DNA of 64,000 bases from Helicobacter winghamensis ATCC BAA-430 (GCF_028751035.1 NZ_CP063533.1:1550001-1614000); one strand, 5' to 3'; shown: positions 46,822 through 56,770, counted from the stretch's first letter. Notes: generated by a model from the letters alone, not told the origin. Translations and numbers: made by a program.

Positions 46822-47796
46822 ATGTTTAAGCGTTTAAGAAGAGTTAGATTAAATAGCGTGGTGCGCAATCTTGTAGAAGAAAATAGCCTAAGAGTGCAAG
46901 ATCTTATTTATCCACTTTTTATCACACACGGAGAGAGCGTTAAAAACACAATTGCAAGTATGCCTGATGTCTATCAACTAAGCATTGATAACGCACTAAA
47001 AGAATGTGCCGAGCTTCAAAGTCTAGGAATTAATGCAATAATGCTTTTTGGGATTCCGTCTATTAAAGATAGTATAGGCTCTGAAGCACTAAGCGAGCAA
47101 GGAATCATCGCACAAGCTTTGCGTGCAATCAAAGAGAAATTACCAAATTTACTTTTATGTGTGGATTTATGCTTTTGTGAATACACAGACCACGGACATT
47201 GTGGAATCCTAAACCCAAAACTTCAAAGCGTAGATAATGATTTAACGCTAGAGATTTTAAACAAGCAAGCCCTTGTGCTAGCAAAGGCTGGTGCGGATTT
47301 AATTGCACCAAGCGGAATGATGGACGGAATGATTCTATCTTTGCGCCAAGCCCTAGATAATGCAGGATTTTCACACATACCGCTAATGAGCTATTCTACT
47401 AAATTTGCTAGTGGCTATTATGGACCTTTTAGAGATGTCGCACAAAGCACACCAAGTTTTGGAGATAGAAAAAGCTATCAGCAAAACCCAGCAAATCGTA
47501 GAGAAGCAATTCTTGAGAGCCTAGAAGATGAAGCGCAAGGGGCGGATATTTTAATGGTAAAGCCCGCTCTTGCTTACCTTGATATTGTAAGAGATATTAG
47601 AGAAAGAAGTCTATTGCCTCTTGCTGTGTATAATGTAAGTGGAGAATATGCAATGCTAAAGTTTGCACAAAAGGCAGGATTAATTGACTATGAACGCGTA
47701 TTAATGGAAACAATGATAAGCTTTAAGCGCGCTGGAGCAGATATTATCATCACTTACCACGCAAAAGAGATTGCAAAATTATTAATTAGAATCTAA
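46822..47796 (+). CDS. hemB: Delta-aminolevulinic acid dehydratase (porphobilinogen synthase)
   Basis: Condenses two aminolevulinate molecules to porphobilinogen in heme synthesis. The 324-residue TIM barrel has [17 protein letters not shown] (the Cys/Asp metal region), [16 protein letters not shown] with the first catalytic Lys, and [10 protein letters not shown] with the Schiff-base Lys. AAGGAATTCT precedes the ATG. Downstream there is a very strong terminator palindrome. Confidence 0.95.
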   Translation: MFKRLRRVRLNSVVRNLVEENSLRVQDLIYPLFITHGESVKNTIASMPDVYQLSIDNALKECAELQSLGINAIMLFGIPSIKDSIGSEALSEQGIIAQALRAIKEKLPNLLLCVDLCFCEYTDHGHCGILNPKLQSVDNDLTLEILNKQALVLAKAGADLIAPSGMMDGMILSLRQALDNAGFSHIPLMSYSTKFASGYYGPFRDVAQSTPSFGDRKSYQQNPANRREAILESLEDEAQGADILMVKPALAYLDIVRDIRERSLLPLAVYNVSGEYAMLKFAQKAGLIDYERVLMETMISFKRAGADIIITYHAKEIAKLLIRI

Positions 47797-47824
47797 AATG
47801 TAAATACATTTTAGATTCTAATTA
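47783..47824. terminator. 20-bp perfect palindrome: bidirectional terminator between hemB and the autotransporter
   Basis: A 20-bp stem with an AA loop (47803-47804) includes the hemB stop codon and ends 14 bases before the autotransporter stop on the other strand. The core is TAGAATCTAAAATGTA and its reverse complement. Position between convergent genes fits a shared terminator, though T runs are short. Confidence 0.75.
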
Positions 47825-47837
47825 GATTCCAACTCCC

Positions 47838-50800
47838 CTACCACCACCAAGCAAACTTCACAAACACACTATGAGAGTTTGCTTTGCTTGAGAGTGTAGA
47901 GATTCCATTATAGTTTAATGAGAGATTAGCATTTTCTAAGAAATCATAAGATAATCCCATTTGCACAAATGCATACCATCTTGCAACATCAATTTCACTT
48001 GTAAGGATATTTCTATCTAGCTTTAATCTTCCTTCTGCATCTTTATAAACATTGTATAAACCACCTACACTAAAAGATGTTCTTAAACGATTACTATAAG
48101 GGGATTCTATTTTTATAGAAGCAACTGTATCTATAAAGTTAAAATATTGTGCCTTATAATGTTCATTTGTTCCACCTAAGTGTTGTAATGTAAAGTCTTT
48201 AGAATGCATTCCTAAATAATTAAATCCTATCTCTGGAGTTACTCTTAAATAGTTATGCAACATATAATGGCTTAATCCAACTCTTGCATTTACTCCATAT
48301 CCATAAATCTTTGCAGTAGAATCTACTTTTGTAACACCATCTGTATAAGTTTTGCTAACATCTGCATTAGTGTAATCAAGATTTGTTGTAAGACTCACAA
48401 AATATTGTGTTAAACCTTTTCTATAAAAAATATCATAATAAGATAATCCCCCAAAGTAAGATTTATTATCAAACTCTAATCTTTGGTTAGAAACATCTTG
48501 ATCTGCACTTTCAAATCCGCCATAAACACCTAAGATTCCATAATCATTTGGAAGTAGTCTTTGTGTTCCTATTAGCATTCCTGCAGAATTAGATTTTAGT
48601 TTTCCACTGCCCCCTTCCATATCTGCACTAAAGTATTGATAATAAGGAATTACAAAGGAATGGTTTTTAGATTCTAAGTTATTATGGTTAATATAGAGTT
48701 TTTCAAACTCTGATAAAACATCTGCATCTGTTGGTGCTTCTCCTTCTTTAGAGAGTTCCATATCTTCTATGGCATTAAAGTTTGTTGCAAAGTTCTGTGT
48801 GGTGGTAGCTCTTAAAAGATTTGAAACGCTCATATTTCTAAGTCTTGAAGAATACACAACAGATTGTGCTAAGGTTTTACCACTTAATTCTGCACGATTA
48901 ATTTTTGCTCTATATCCCCCATTATTGTTTGCACTCTCAAAGGTATAAATTCCAGAGATAGAATGGATATTATTAGCATCAATTCCTTGATTAGTATTAA
49001 TTTGCTCTCCTACTGCATTTCCATCTTTATCTGCAAAGAAAGTATTAGAATCATAGATTTTATCTATATCTAAATCTTCAGTGTTAATATAGACTTTCTC
49101 TAAAGAGATTCCAGCAATATTATCTCCACCTACAAGTAAAGAGCCATCTTTTCTTTCATCATTAGTTGTAAATTCGGGTGCTTTAAAATACCAATCTTTA
49201 ATAGAGAGTTTAGCATTTACTCCATTGTTTTCTAATTGCACACCATTATTGTTTTTACCAATGATTCCATTTGCAAGATTACTTACTGCTCTTGTTATAC
49301 CATTATCAAGGTTATTAGCAAGAGTCATAGTTCCACTATTAGTAATACCTTGAGAAATATTTCCAGTATTAGTAAGAGTTAATTCACCAGAGTTAGTGAT
49401 ATTTTCAGTAATTGTTCCAGAGTTAGTTAGAGTTAAATTACTATTAGCATTATTAGTAACTCCCTTAGAAATATCTCCAGTATTAGTTAGAGTTAATTCC
49501 CCAGAGTTAGTGATACTTCCTGTGATGTCTTTGTGGTTATCTAAGGTAAGATTTGCATTGGTATTGTTAGTAATATCTCCTGTAATGTTCTTTTGATTAA
49601 CTAAAGTGAGATTTGCATTAGTGTTGTTAGTAATACCATTAGTGATAGTTCCACTATTAGCTAGAGTTAGTTTTCCAGTTCCATTATTAGTAATACCATT
49701 TTTAATGTTTCCAGAGTTTATTAAAGTGGTATCTTTTTTACTCTCACTTTCAAATCCATTTTCTAATGTCCCAGAGTTTGCTAATTGTGCAAGCTCTCCT
49801 TTGTTTGTGAGTTTATCATTAATAGTTCCTTCATTAATTAGAGCATCAAGTTTAGCAGTATTGGCAAGTTCTACTTCTTTAATAGTTCCTTCATTACTTA
49901 AAGCTTTTAGAATAGAATCTACTTTAATAGTTCCATTAAAGTTTCCTTTATTAGAGATTCCACCTACTTCCCCTTTTATATCTAGTGTTCCATTAAAGGT
50001 AGAACCCTCTTCATAAGAAATATATCCTACTTCTCCACCTTTATCTACTGTAAGACTACCTGAAAATGTTCCTTTATTAACAACTCCGCCTAAACTTGCA
50101 TTGTTTTCTACTTTGATTGCGTCATTAAAGGTTGAATTTTTTTCATTAATAAAAGCTCCTGCTACTTTACCACCATCTTTAATAGTAAGATTTCCTTTAG
50201 CGTTATTGCTATAAGTAATATTACCTGTGATGTTTCCACCATTATTAACATCTATTTTAGAAAGATTTCCAGAATTTGTAATATTACCTTCTAAGCTTGC
50301 TTTATCAATTGTGATACCATTTGTGATTGTGCCTTCATTAGTAATATTACCTACTTTAGAATTATTAGTAATACTTACTTCTTTAATGGTTGCATTTTTA
50401 GCATTGCTTAGAGCAGTTAGGATTCCACTATTTAGTCTAATAGCTTCTTGAATTGTTCCAGAGTTAGAGATTGCTCCAACCTTAGCATTAGAGCTTATAT
50501 TAATTTCTTTAGAGATTGTTCCACTATTAGTAATATCGCCTATTGTTCCATTGTTTTCTAATTTAATAGCTTCTTGAATTGTTCCTTTGTTATCAATGCT
50601 TGTTAGTGTAGCATTATTTACAGAAATGTTTTTTGCAATGATTGCACCAACAGCATTAGAGATTGTTCCAACCTTAGCATTAGAGTTTATACTAATATCT
50701 TTAGAGATTGTTCCGCCATTGTTGTTAATGGCTTGAACACTCGCACCATTACTAAGATTTAAATCTCCATTGAAATCTTTAGAATTGTTAATTGTATTAA

Positions 50801-51743
50801 CACTAATGTTATTAAGATTTAAATCACTATTAAATGTTCCTTCATTAGAGATTGTTCCAACATTGCCTTTTAAATCAAGATTGGCACTAAAAGTTGAGTT
50901 TGCTCCTTTGTTTTGAATACCACCTAGGCTAGAGCCTTTATCTAGTGTAATTGTATTTGTAGCTTCATAATTTGCACCATTTTCATTGATGATAGAACCA
51001 CCAACACTTCCACCATTGTTAATAGTAATGTTTCCTGTTTTTGCATTGGTTCCGCTGTTTTTAATGTCGCCACCTACGCTACCGCCATTGATAATAAGTG
51101 CAGTCATTATATCTTCGTTTTTAATGTCCCCATTAATAGTTCCACTCACCTGAATATTTTTCATTGTGCCAGATTGATTTTCAACTCCGCCTTTAATAGT
51201 CCCTGTTACAATAATTTCATCAATCACACTTTTACCAGTAACTAAACCTTGGGTAGCAAACCAAGAATTAATAATTGCGCCTTCAAGAACACCTGTTTTC
51301 CCTATGTTAATTGTTCCAATTTTTGTTTGGCGAAAATTTATAATACTAGCATTGGAGTTACCAGCGCCAATAGAACCTTCAACATTTAATGTATTAATTT
51401 TCCCTCGACGGGTATAAATTCTACCATCTAATCTGCCACCTTCTTCTATAAATATACTACTATCATTAGTGCTATTACCAACAGCTATGGAAGAAGTGCT
51501 AGCATTATAGCTATCAACAACTGGTGTCCCCTTTGATACAATCCCTCCCTTTTTAATTGTAACTGTTGTTCCATTGATACTAAATGGATTACTACTCCCT
51601 GTAATATCCCGTGCATTGACATTTGTAAGTAAGGTTGTTAAAACTAATGAACCATAAAAGAATGAAGAAGTAAGTCGTTTTAGTGGCTGATAACTAGGAT
51701 TTGCCCCCCCCCCCCGCTGGGTTAATTGAACATTGTTTTGCAT
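47838..51743 (-). CDS. Phase-variable type V autotransporter (ON register)
   Basis: A 1,301-residue outer-membrane autotransporter. The N-terminus MQNNVQLTQRGGGANPSYQ contains the poly-G tract, followed by an extended leader with the helix SSFFYGSLVLTTLLTNVNA ending in a plausible signal-peptidase site. Residues about 45-1000 are a repetitive passenger rich in NSGTI, GDITN and LTLTN units, as in beta-helical adhesins; cysteines are absent. Residues about 1020-1301 form a 12-strand-type barrel ending FVKFAWWW with the required C-terminal aromatic. A GGGAGAAATAA ribosome site precedes the ATG. Probable adhesin or surface antigen; toxin activity cannot be inferred. Confidence 0.85.
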   Translation of the reverse strand: MQNNVQLTQRGGGANPSYQPLKRLTSSFFYGSLVLTTLLTNVNARDITGSSNPFSINGTTVTIKKGGIVSKGTPVVDSYNASTSSIAVGNSTNDSSIFIEEGGRLDGRIYTRRGKINTLNVEGSIGAGNSNASIINFRQTKIGTINIGKTGVLEGAIINSWFATQGLVTGKSVIDEIIVTGTIKGGVENQSGTMKNIQVSGTINGDIKNEDIMTALIINGGSVGGDIKNSGTNAKTGNITINNGGSVGGSIINENGANYEATNTITLDKGSSLGGIQNKGANSTFSANLDLKGNVGTISNEGTFNSDLNLNNISVNTINNSKDFNGDLNLSNGASVQAINNNGGTISKDISINSNAKVGTISNAVGAIIAKNISVNNATLTSIDNKGTIQEAIKLENNGTIGDITNSGTISKEINISSNAKVGAISNSGTIQEAIRLNSGILTALSNAKNATIKEVSITNNSKVGNITNEGTITNGITIDKASLEGNITNSGNLSKIDVNNGGNITGNITYSNNAKGNLTIKDGGKVAGAFINEKNSTFNDAIKVENNASLGGVVNKGTFSGSLTVDKGGEVGYISYEEGSTFNGTLDIKGEVGGISNKGNFNGTIKVDSILKALSNEGTIKEVELANTAKLDALINEGTINDKLTNKGELAQLANSGTLENGFESESKKDTTLINSGNIKNGITNNGTGKLTLANSGTITNGITNNTNANLTLVNQKNITGDITNNTNANLTLDNHKDITGSITNSGELTLTNTGDISKGVTNNANSNLTLTNSGTITENITNSGELTLTNTGNISQGITNSGTMTLANNLDNGITRAVSNLANGIIGKNNNGVQLENNGVNAKLSIKDWYFKAPEFTTNDERKDGSLLVGGDNIAGISLEKVYINTEDLDIDKIYDSNTFFADKDGNAVGEQINTNQGIDANNIHSISGIYTFESANNNGGYRAKINRAELSGKTLAQSVVYSSRLRNMSVSNLLRATTTQNFATNFNAIEDMELSKEGEAPTDADVLSEFEKLYINHNNLESKNHSFVIPYYQYFSADMEGGSGKLKSNSAGMLIGTQRLLPNDYGILGVYGGFESADQDVSNQRLEFDNKSYFGGLSYYDIFYRKGLTQYFVSLTTNLDYTNADVSKTYTDGVTKVDSTAKIYGYGVNARVGLSHYMLHNYLRVTPEIGFNYLGMHSKDFTLQHLGGTNEHYKAQYFNFIDTVASIKIESPYSNRLRTSFSVGGLYNVYKDAEGRLKLDRNILTSEIDVARWYAFVQMGLSYDFLENANLSLNYNGISTLSSKANSHSVFVKFAWWW
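51704..51715 (-). repeat. Poly-G tract (12 bases; C12 on the plus strand) in the autotransporter leader
   Basis: Codons CGG GGG GGG GGG GCA keep the frame from the ATG at 51743 into the leader. A gain or loss of one base would shut off the protein 10 residues in. Confidence 0.9.
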
Positions 51744-51779
51744 TTATTTCTCCCTTATTTGTAAAAATAAAAATGTGTA

Positions 51780-51785
51780 ATTATA
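51780..51785 (-). promoter_or_regulatory. -10 box (TATAAT on minus strand) for the autotransporter
   Basis: The reverse strand reads AGTATAATTACAC about 37 bases before the ATG at 51743. Confidence 0.5.
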
Positions 51786-51912
51786 CTTCTTTGCATAAGA
51801 AAAATAAATAAAACATTTTTAATTTACTTTTTTTTATTACTTTTTATGCCACTTTTTATATCCAAGCCTTTATGTTTAGGTTGAAAGACTTACAAGGAAT
51901 CCTAAAAAAATT

Positions 51913-54018
51913 CTAACTCTCTTTAAACATTCTGCTTGCTAGTTTTTTTGCTTTAACGGCGCGCTCTTCTTGCTTGAGCGAAGAATACAACGCATTTGTG
52001 TGTTCTTCTAGCATTTTTTGGCTATTTATTAACTTTTCATTTTCTTTTGGAGATAATTTTTTGTATTCCCCATTAGAGCCTAATTCGTGCGCTTTAGCGT
52101 TATCTTCACTTTGGATTTTGATAATTTCAAAAAGCTTGTTTGCTAGCTCATCATCAAAAATAGGCGTCATTAGCTCTACACGGCGCTCTAAGTTTCTTGG
52201 CATTAAATCCGCGCTTGCAAAGTAGATTGGCACTTCTGCGTGCTTAAAATAATAAATTCTTGCGTGTTCTAAATATTTACCCACAATAGAAACCACACGA
52301 ATATTCTCGCTAACCCCCTTAATTCCCGGTCGCAAGCAACAAATTCCACGCACGATTAAATCAATCTTAACCCCAGCATTTGAAGCCTTGTAAAGCGCTA
52401 AAATCACATCAGTATCTACAATGGAGTTTGCCTTTAAAATAATGCGCCCCTCACTTCCCATTCTTGCTTCATTTTCAATTAAATCCAAAATTTTTGGCTT
52501 GATTTGCAAAGGGGCGGCAAGCAATACGCTTAGTTTAGATTTGTGTGAGAAACCAGAGAGATTGTGAAAAAACTTAGTCGCGTCTTGCGTAAATGCACGC
52601 TTAGAAGTCATATAGCTAATATCTGTGTAAATTTTTGCTGTGCTTGGATTGTAATTTCCTGTGCTTAAATGCACATATTCGCGCAATTCTTTTCCAATGC
52701 TTTTAATCACTAAGGCAATTTTAGCATGCACCTTAAGTCCCGGAACACCATAAATTACATGCGCCCCAGCGGATTCTAATGCCCGCGCCCAATGGAGATT
52801 ATTCTCTTCATCAAATCTTGCTTTTAGCTCCACAAGAGCAGTTACTTGCTTGCCGTTTTCAGCCGCTTCAATGAGAGATTTTACAATGGGTGAGTTTTTG
52901 CCCACACGATAAAGTGTCATTCTAATAGAAAACACATCAGGATCTTTTGCGGCACTTTGGATAAAATTCACCACAGGATCAAAGCTTTCATAGGGTTGAA
53001 AGCTTAGAATATCTTGACTATCAAGCACAGAAAAAAGATTGACATTAGAATCAAGTGGTGGTAAAACCTTAGAAGTGTAGCTTGGAAAAGTTAGTTTTGC
53101 AAAATTTTTATTCCCGACAATCTCCCAAAGAATACTAGAGTTCATCGGCACTTCAGATTCATAAATATCTTCTGGGGCAACTTGAATGTATTGCGTGATG
53201 AAGTTTTTTAGCTCTAAATCATCAGTTTTTCCAATTTCAAGGCGGATAATCTCTCCTTTTCGGCGCGACTTTAATCCCTCTGTCATTAACGCCATAAAAT
53301 CATCGCCCTCTTCTTCTTCAATCTCCATATCTGCGTTTCTTGTAACCCTAAATGCACTCCAACTTAACGCTTTAAAGCCCGGAAAAAGCTCATTTGTAAA
53401 TTCCGCCACAATAGAATCGGTGCAAAAATAAGTATCCCCTAATTGCACAAACCCCGGAAGCATTCTTGAAATGCGTGTCATACCAAACTTTATCTCATTG
53501 GGATTATCTAAATTTTGAAGCTTTAAAGCAAGCACATAGCTAAGATTATTTAAATGCGGAAAAGGATGTGTTGCATCTACAGCAATAGGCACAACAATAG
53601 GGTAAAGATGATTTAAAAAATACTCCTGCAATTCTTGCTTTTCTTGCTTATTGCCTTGCGCATAAGTTTTAATATGCAATCCAAGCTTTGCCAAACCCTC
53701 TTTAATAGAAAAATAGCAATCCTCTAGGCATTTTTTTTCTCTCTTTAAATAGCTTCTAATTTGTTCTAACTGATCTTTTGGCGTGAGTCTATCAGGACCA
53801 CTCTCTGTAATGCCGGCACTATAAAGGCGTTTAAGTCCCGCTACGCGCACCATATAAAATTCATCTAAATTTGTGCCATAAATCGCAATAAACTTAAGCC
53901 TTTCTAAAAGCGGATTATTTTCATCTTGAGCTTCACTTAAAACGCGCGTATTAAATCGCAACCAAGATAACTCACGATTAATAAAATTAGCAGATTTATT
54001 CAAAGAATTTTGTGGCAT
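51913..54018 (-). CDS. ppk1: Polyphosphate kinase 1
   Basis: Makes inorganic polyphosphate from ATP; contributes to stress survival in Campylobacter and Helicobacter. The 701-residue protein has FINRELSWLRFNTRVL at the N-terminus, VRVAGLKRLY, the phospholipase-D-like catalytic domains with GLKVHAKIALVIK (phospho-histidine region) and YVHLSTGNYNPSTAKIYTD, and RGICCLRPG in the last domain. Length is normal. AGGGG lies seven bases before the ATG. Confidence 0.95.
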   Translation of the reverse strand: MPQNSLNKSANFINRELSWLRFNTRVLSEAQDENNPLLERLKFIAIYGTNLDEFYMVRVAGLKRLYSAGITESGPDRLTPKDQLEQIRSYLKREKKCLEDCYFSIKEGLAKLGLHIKTYAQGNKQEKQELQEYFLNHLYPIVVPIAVDATHPFPHLNNLSYVLALKLQNLDNPNEIKFGMTRISRMLPGFVQLGDTYFCTDSIVAEFTNELFPGFKALSWSAFRVTRNADMEIEEEEGDDFMALMTEGLKSRRKGEIIRLEIGKTDDLELKNFITQYIQVAPEDIYESEVPMNSSILWEIVGNKNFAKLTFPSYTSKVLPPLDSNVNLFSVLDSQDILSFQPYESFDPVVNFIQSAAKDPDVFSIRMTLYRVGKNSPIVKSLIEAAENGKQVTALVELKARFDEENNLHWARALESAGAHVIYGVPGLKVHAKIALVIKSIGKELREYVHLSTGNYNPSTAKIYTDISYMTSKRAFTQDATKFFHNLSGFSHKSKLSVLLAAPLQIKPKILDLIENEARMGSEGRIILKANSIVDTDVILALYKASNAGVKIDLIVRGICCLRPGIKGVSENIRVVSIVGKYLEHARIYYFKHAEVPIYFASADLMPRNLERRVELMTPIFDDELANKLFEIIKIQSEDNAKAHELGSNGEYKKLSPKENEKLINSQKMLEEHTNALYSSLKQEERAVKAKKLASRMFKES

Positions 54019-54050
54019 AGCAACCCCTTTATTGTGTGGAAATTTGCTTT

Positions 54051-54056
54051 ATTATA
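54051..54056 (-). promoter_or_regulatory. -10 box (TATAAT on minus strand) for ppk1
   Basis: The reverse strand reads ATATATAATAAAG 33 bases before the ppk1 ATG. Confidence 0.5.
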
Positions 54057-54165
54057 TATGGAATTGCGTTAAAAAGCCTTGAACGCTTATAGAAATGTTA
54101 GAATTTGTAAGCTTTAAGTTGCTTTTGTGTATCATTGCGACTTAAAATTTGCTTTGGGATTAACA

Positions 54166-55158
54166 ATGGAGAAATTAAACTATAAAGATTCTGGCGTAGA
54201 TATTGCCGAGGGAAACGCACTTGTAGAAGACTTAAAAGGGCTTGTTAAACAAACCTTTAATCAAAATGTCTTAGGTGGAATCGGATCTTTTAGTGGTGCA
54301 TTTTTGTTGCCTAGTGGCTATAAAGAGCCTGTGATTTTAGCTGCCACAGATGGCGTTGGCACGAAGCTAAAGCTAGCTATTGATAGTGGAATCTTAAATA
54401 GTGTTGGGATTGATTTGGTTGCAATGTGCGTTAATGATTTGATTTGCAATTTTGCAACGCCTATGTTTTTTTTAGACTATTATGCCACTGGCAAGCTTGA
54501 TAAAAATGCCGCATTGCAAGTGATTAGTGGAATCACACAAGGTTGCTTAGAAGCACAATGTGCATTAATTGGTGGAGAGAGCGCGGAAATGCCCGGAATG
54601 TATAAGGATAAGGATTTTGATTTAGCAGGCTTTGCAGTAGGAATTGCTGAAAGAGAAATTGTAGAGCGTCCGCTTCAAGCAAGCATAGGCGATGTATTAG
54701 TCGCGCTTCCAAGCAGTGGAATCCACTCTAATGGCTATTCTTTAGTGCGCAAAATCCTAGAAAAGCACGCGATTAATTTAGATTCCAACTTTAATGGAAA
54801 GCCTTTAATTGAAACTTTACTAACGCCTACAAAAATTTATGTTCAAACTTTTAAAAAACTCCAAAGCAAAATCAAAGCCTTAGCGCATATTACCGGGGGC
54901 GGACTTGTAGAAAATCTTCCGCGCGTTCTGCCTAATGGAATTTGCGCAAAAGTGATTGAAAAAAACATTCAACAATTACCAATTTTTGAAATGCTTTGCC
55001 ACTATATCCAAGATACTGATAAATATCGCACCTTTAATATGGGTGTTGGAATGGTGCTAATTGTGGATTCTAAAGACGCGGATTTTGTTGCTAAAGAATC
55101 TGGAGGTTATATCTTAGGAATGCTTGAAAGTGGAGAAAAAGGTGTAGAATTTGTGTAG
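54166..55158 (+). CDS. purM: Phosphoribosylformylglycinamidine cyclo-ligase
   Basis: AIR synthetase of purine synthesis. The 330-residue protein starts MEKLNYKDSGVDIAEGNALV and shows LAATDGVGTKLKLA, GIDLVAMCVNDLI, LIGGESAEMPGMY, PSSGIHSNGYSL and AHITGGGLVENLPR, the full PurM motif set. The ATG at 54166 matches the family N-terminus; the frame extends 13 codons upstream over a probable promoter. Two -10 candidates lie upstream (TAGAAT 54099, TATCAT 54129). Confidence 0.94.
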   Translation: MEKLNYKDSGVDIAEGNALVEDLKGLVKQTFNQNVLGGIGSFSGAFLLPSGYKEPVILAATDGVGTKLKLAIDSGILNSVGIDLVAMCVNDLICNFATPMFFLDYYATGKLDKNAALQVISGITQGCLEAQCALIGGESAEMPGMYKDKDFDLAGFAVGIAEREIVERPLQASIGDVLVALPSSGIHSNGYSLVRKILEKHAINLDSNFNGKPLIETLLTPTKIYVQTFKKLQSKIKALAHITGGGLVENLPRVLPNGICAKVIEKNIQQLPIFEMLCHYIQDTDKYRTFNMGVGMVLIVDSKDADFVAKESGGYILGMLESGEKGVEFV

Positions 55159-55173
55159 AATATGATTTTTTGT

Positions 55174-55179
55174 TATAAT
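55174..55179 (+). promoter_or_regulatory. -10 box (TATAAT) for the csd5-like gene
   Basis: TTTGTTATAATC 27 bases before the ATG at 55206, with GAGAAAAGA as ribosome site region. Confidence 0.55.
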
Positions 55180-55205
55180 CTAGCCCAAAAAGAGAAAAGA
55201 TACTA

Positions 55206-55946
55206 ATGCTTGAAAACCTAAAAAAGATTCTAAAGGTTTATCCCTTACCTGTTTTTGTGTTCTTGCTAACATTTGTAGCGTATTATTCCGCTTTTGAGCT
55301 TTTAAAGGAAAAAGAATCTGCACAACCCCCTATTTCTGAAGAAGAATCTATGCAAAGCGTAGCAGAAATCCCACAAAGCGCACAACAAGTTTTAATTCAA
55401 GAAGCTAGAACGCAACCTAGCCAAATACCCTTAGAAGCGCCGCTAACAACACCACAACAACTTCCAGAATCTAATCCTATCATTTTTTTAACAAGTCTTG
55501 TAAAATCCTTAAATATCCGCCAAGATACAAACACGCAATCCCCTATCGTTGGCAAACTCACTCCAACGCAAACCGCTATAAGTCTTGATGAAAGGGACGG
55601 CTGGGTTTTGCTGGCAGATTCTAATACTAAAGAACCTATTGGTTGGTCTTTAAAGCGTTTCACAAAAGAAATAGAAGCACCACAAAAGTTAGAATCTAAA
55701 ATTAATGTTGCAACTCCGCAAACACTGATACAAACAGAAACTAAACAAGCACTTTATGCCTCTAAAGTGCCAAGCTTAAATATTAGAGAAAACCCTAGCA
55801 CGGAAGCTAGAATCCTAAACAAACTCACACCAAGTGATGCGGTTAGCATTGTAGAAACAAATGGAATTTGGGTAAAAATCCAAGACTCAACCACTAGTGG
55901 CAAAAATGGCTGGGTTGTGCGCCGCTCCCTAATTTTGCGCGATTAA
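55206..55946 (+). CDS. Membrane-anchored SH3-domain protein, Csd5-like
   Basis: A 246-residue protein with one N-terminal membrane anchor (VYPLPVFVFLLTFVAYYSAF), a Pro/Gln-rich stretch (residues 40-95), and two bacterial SH3 repeats: VKSLNIRQDTNTQSPIVG ... GWSLKRF and VPSLNIRENPSTEARIL ... GWVVRRSL. In H. pylori the gene next to aroE is csd5, whose product binds peptidoglycan through an SH3 domain and promotes helical cell shape; layout and position match, but two SH3 repeats are present here. aroE follows after two bases. Confidence 0.78.
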   Translation: MLENLKKILKVYPLPVFVFLLTFVAYYSAFELLKEKESAQPPISEEESMQSVAEIPQSAQQVLIQEARTQPSQIPLEAPLTTPQQLPESNPIIFLTSLVKSLNIRQDTNTQSPIVGKLTPTQTAISLDERDGWVLLADSNTKEPIGWSLKRFTKEIEAPQKLESKINVATPQTLIQTETKQALYASKVPSLNIRENPSTEARILNKLTPSDAVSIVETNGIWVKIQDSTTSGKNGWVVRRSLILRD

Positions 55947-55948
55947 TT

Positions 55949-56731
55949 ATGCAATTTGCAGTCATTGGCAATCCAATTTCCCATTCACTCTCTCCTATCT
56001 TACACAATCACGCTTTTAAAATGCTAGGAATACCGGGCTTTTATGGGCGTTATTTATTGCAAGAAAATCAATCTTTCTATCATTTAAGAAGCTTGCATTT
56101 AAAGGGCGCAAATATTACCGTGCCTTTTAAAGAAGTTGCTTTTAATTCTTGTGATGAAATCTTTGGAATCGCTCGTGAAATCGGAGCTGTTAATACCATT
56201 ATTTTTGAAAAAGGCAGAATGCTAGGGTATAACACCGATGCTTTAGGATTCTATCTTTGCATTAAAGATTTAGCACCAAAAAATGCCCTAATCATCGGTG
56301 CTGGTGGCTCAGCAAAGGCTGTTGCTCACATTTTAAAGCAAAAAGCAATTTGCGTAACACTTATTAATCGCTCAAAAAAACGCTTAAAGGATTTTAAAAA
56401 CTTTGAATGTTTTACCTTTGATACATTTACGCCTAAAAATCCCTATGATTTAATCATTAACACTACTCCAGCAGGGCTTACAAATAGTGATTTACCTTTA
56501 GCAAAAGAGTATTTAAGCCCCTTGCTTAAAAAAGCGCGTCTTGCCTTTGATTTAATTTATGGCAGACAAACACCTTTTTTAACTCTTGCAAAATCCATAA
56601 ATATCGCAACTAGTGATGGCAAAGCAATGCTAATTAATCAAGCCATTTTAGCCTTTGAAATTTTTATGGAATCCCAGAATATCACATTTGATACAAAAAT
56701 TTTACACCAAAGTATGCAACATATCCTTTAA
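55949..56731 (+). CDS. aroE: Shikimate dehydrogenase (NADP+)
   Basis: Reduces 3-dehydroshikimate to shikimate in aromatic amino acid synthesis. The 260-residue protein has FAVIGNPISHSLSPILHN (shikimate site), GANITVPFKE with the catalytic Lys, IGAVNTI, Rossmann motif IIGAGGSAKAVAHIL, INRSKKR and NTTPAGL. Normal length. It is cotranscribed with the csd5-like gene. Confidence 0.94.
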   Translation: MQFAVIGNPISHSLSPILHNHAFKMLGIPGFYGRYLLQENQSFYHLRSLHLKGANITVPFKEVAFNSCDEIFGIAREIGAVNTIIFEKGRMLGYNTDALGFYLCIKDLAPKNALIIGAGGSAKAVAHILKQKAICVTLINRSKKRLKDFKNFECFTFDTFTPKNPYDLIINTTPAGLTNSDLPLAKEYLSPLLKKARLAFDLIYGRQTPFLTLAKSINIATSDGKAMLINQAILAFEIFMESQNITFDTKILHQSMQHIL

Positions 56732-56736
56732 TATGC

Positions 56737-56742
56737 TACAAT
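56737..56742 (+). promoter_or_regulatory. -10 box (TACAAT) for hpf
   Basis: ATGCTACAATAATC 29 bases before the hpf ATG, just after the aroE stop. Confidence 0.45.
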
Positions 56743-56770
56743 AATCTCAATTTCACTACAAGGATAGCAA

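Noticed and set aside
49396-50451. Three plus-strand frames across the autotransporter passenger
   Set aside because: They are antisense shadows of the repetitive Asn/Thr/Ser passenger, with Val/Leu/Phe-rich repeats and no ribosome sites.
48840-51600. CRISPR-like or tandem repeat array
   Set aside because: The recurring short units are degenerate codon-level repeats in the autotransporter passenger, without constant repeat length or unique spacers.
51744-51912. Small gene between the autotransporter and ppk1
   Set aside because: No frame with a ribosome site; the stretch holds the autotransporter promoter and otherwise AT-rich spacer.
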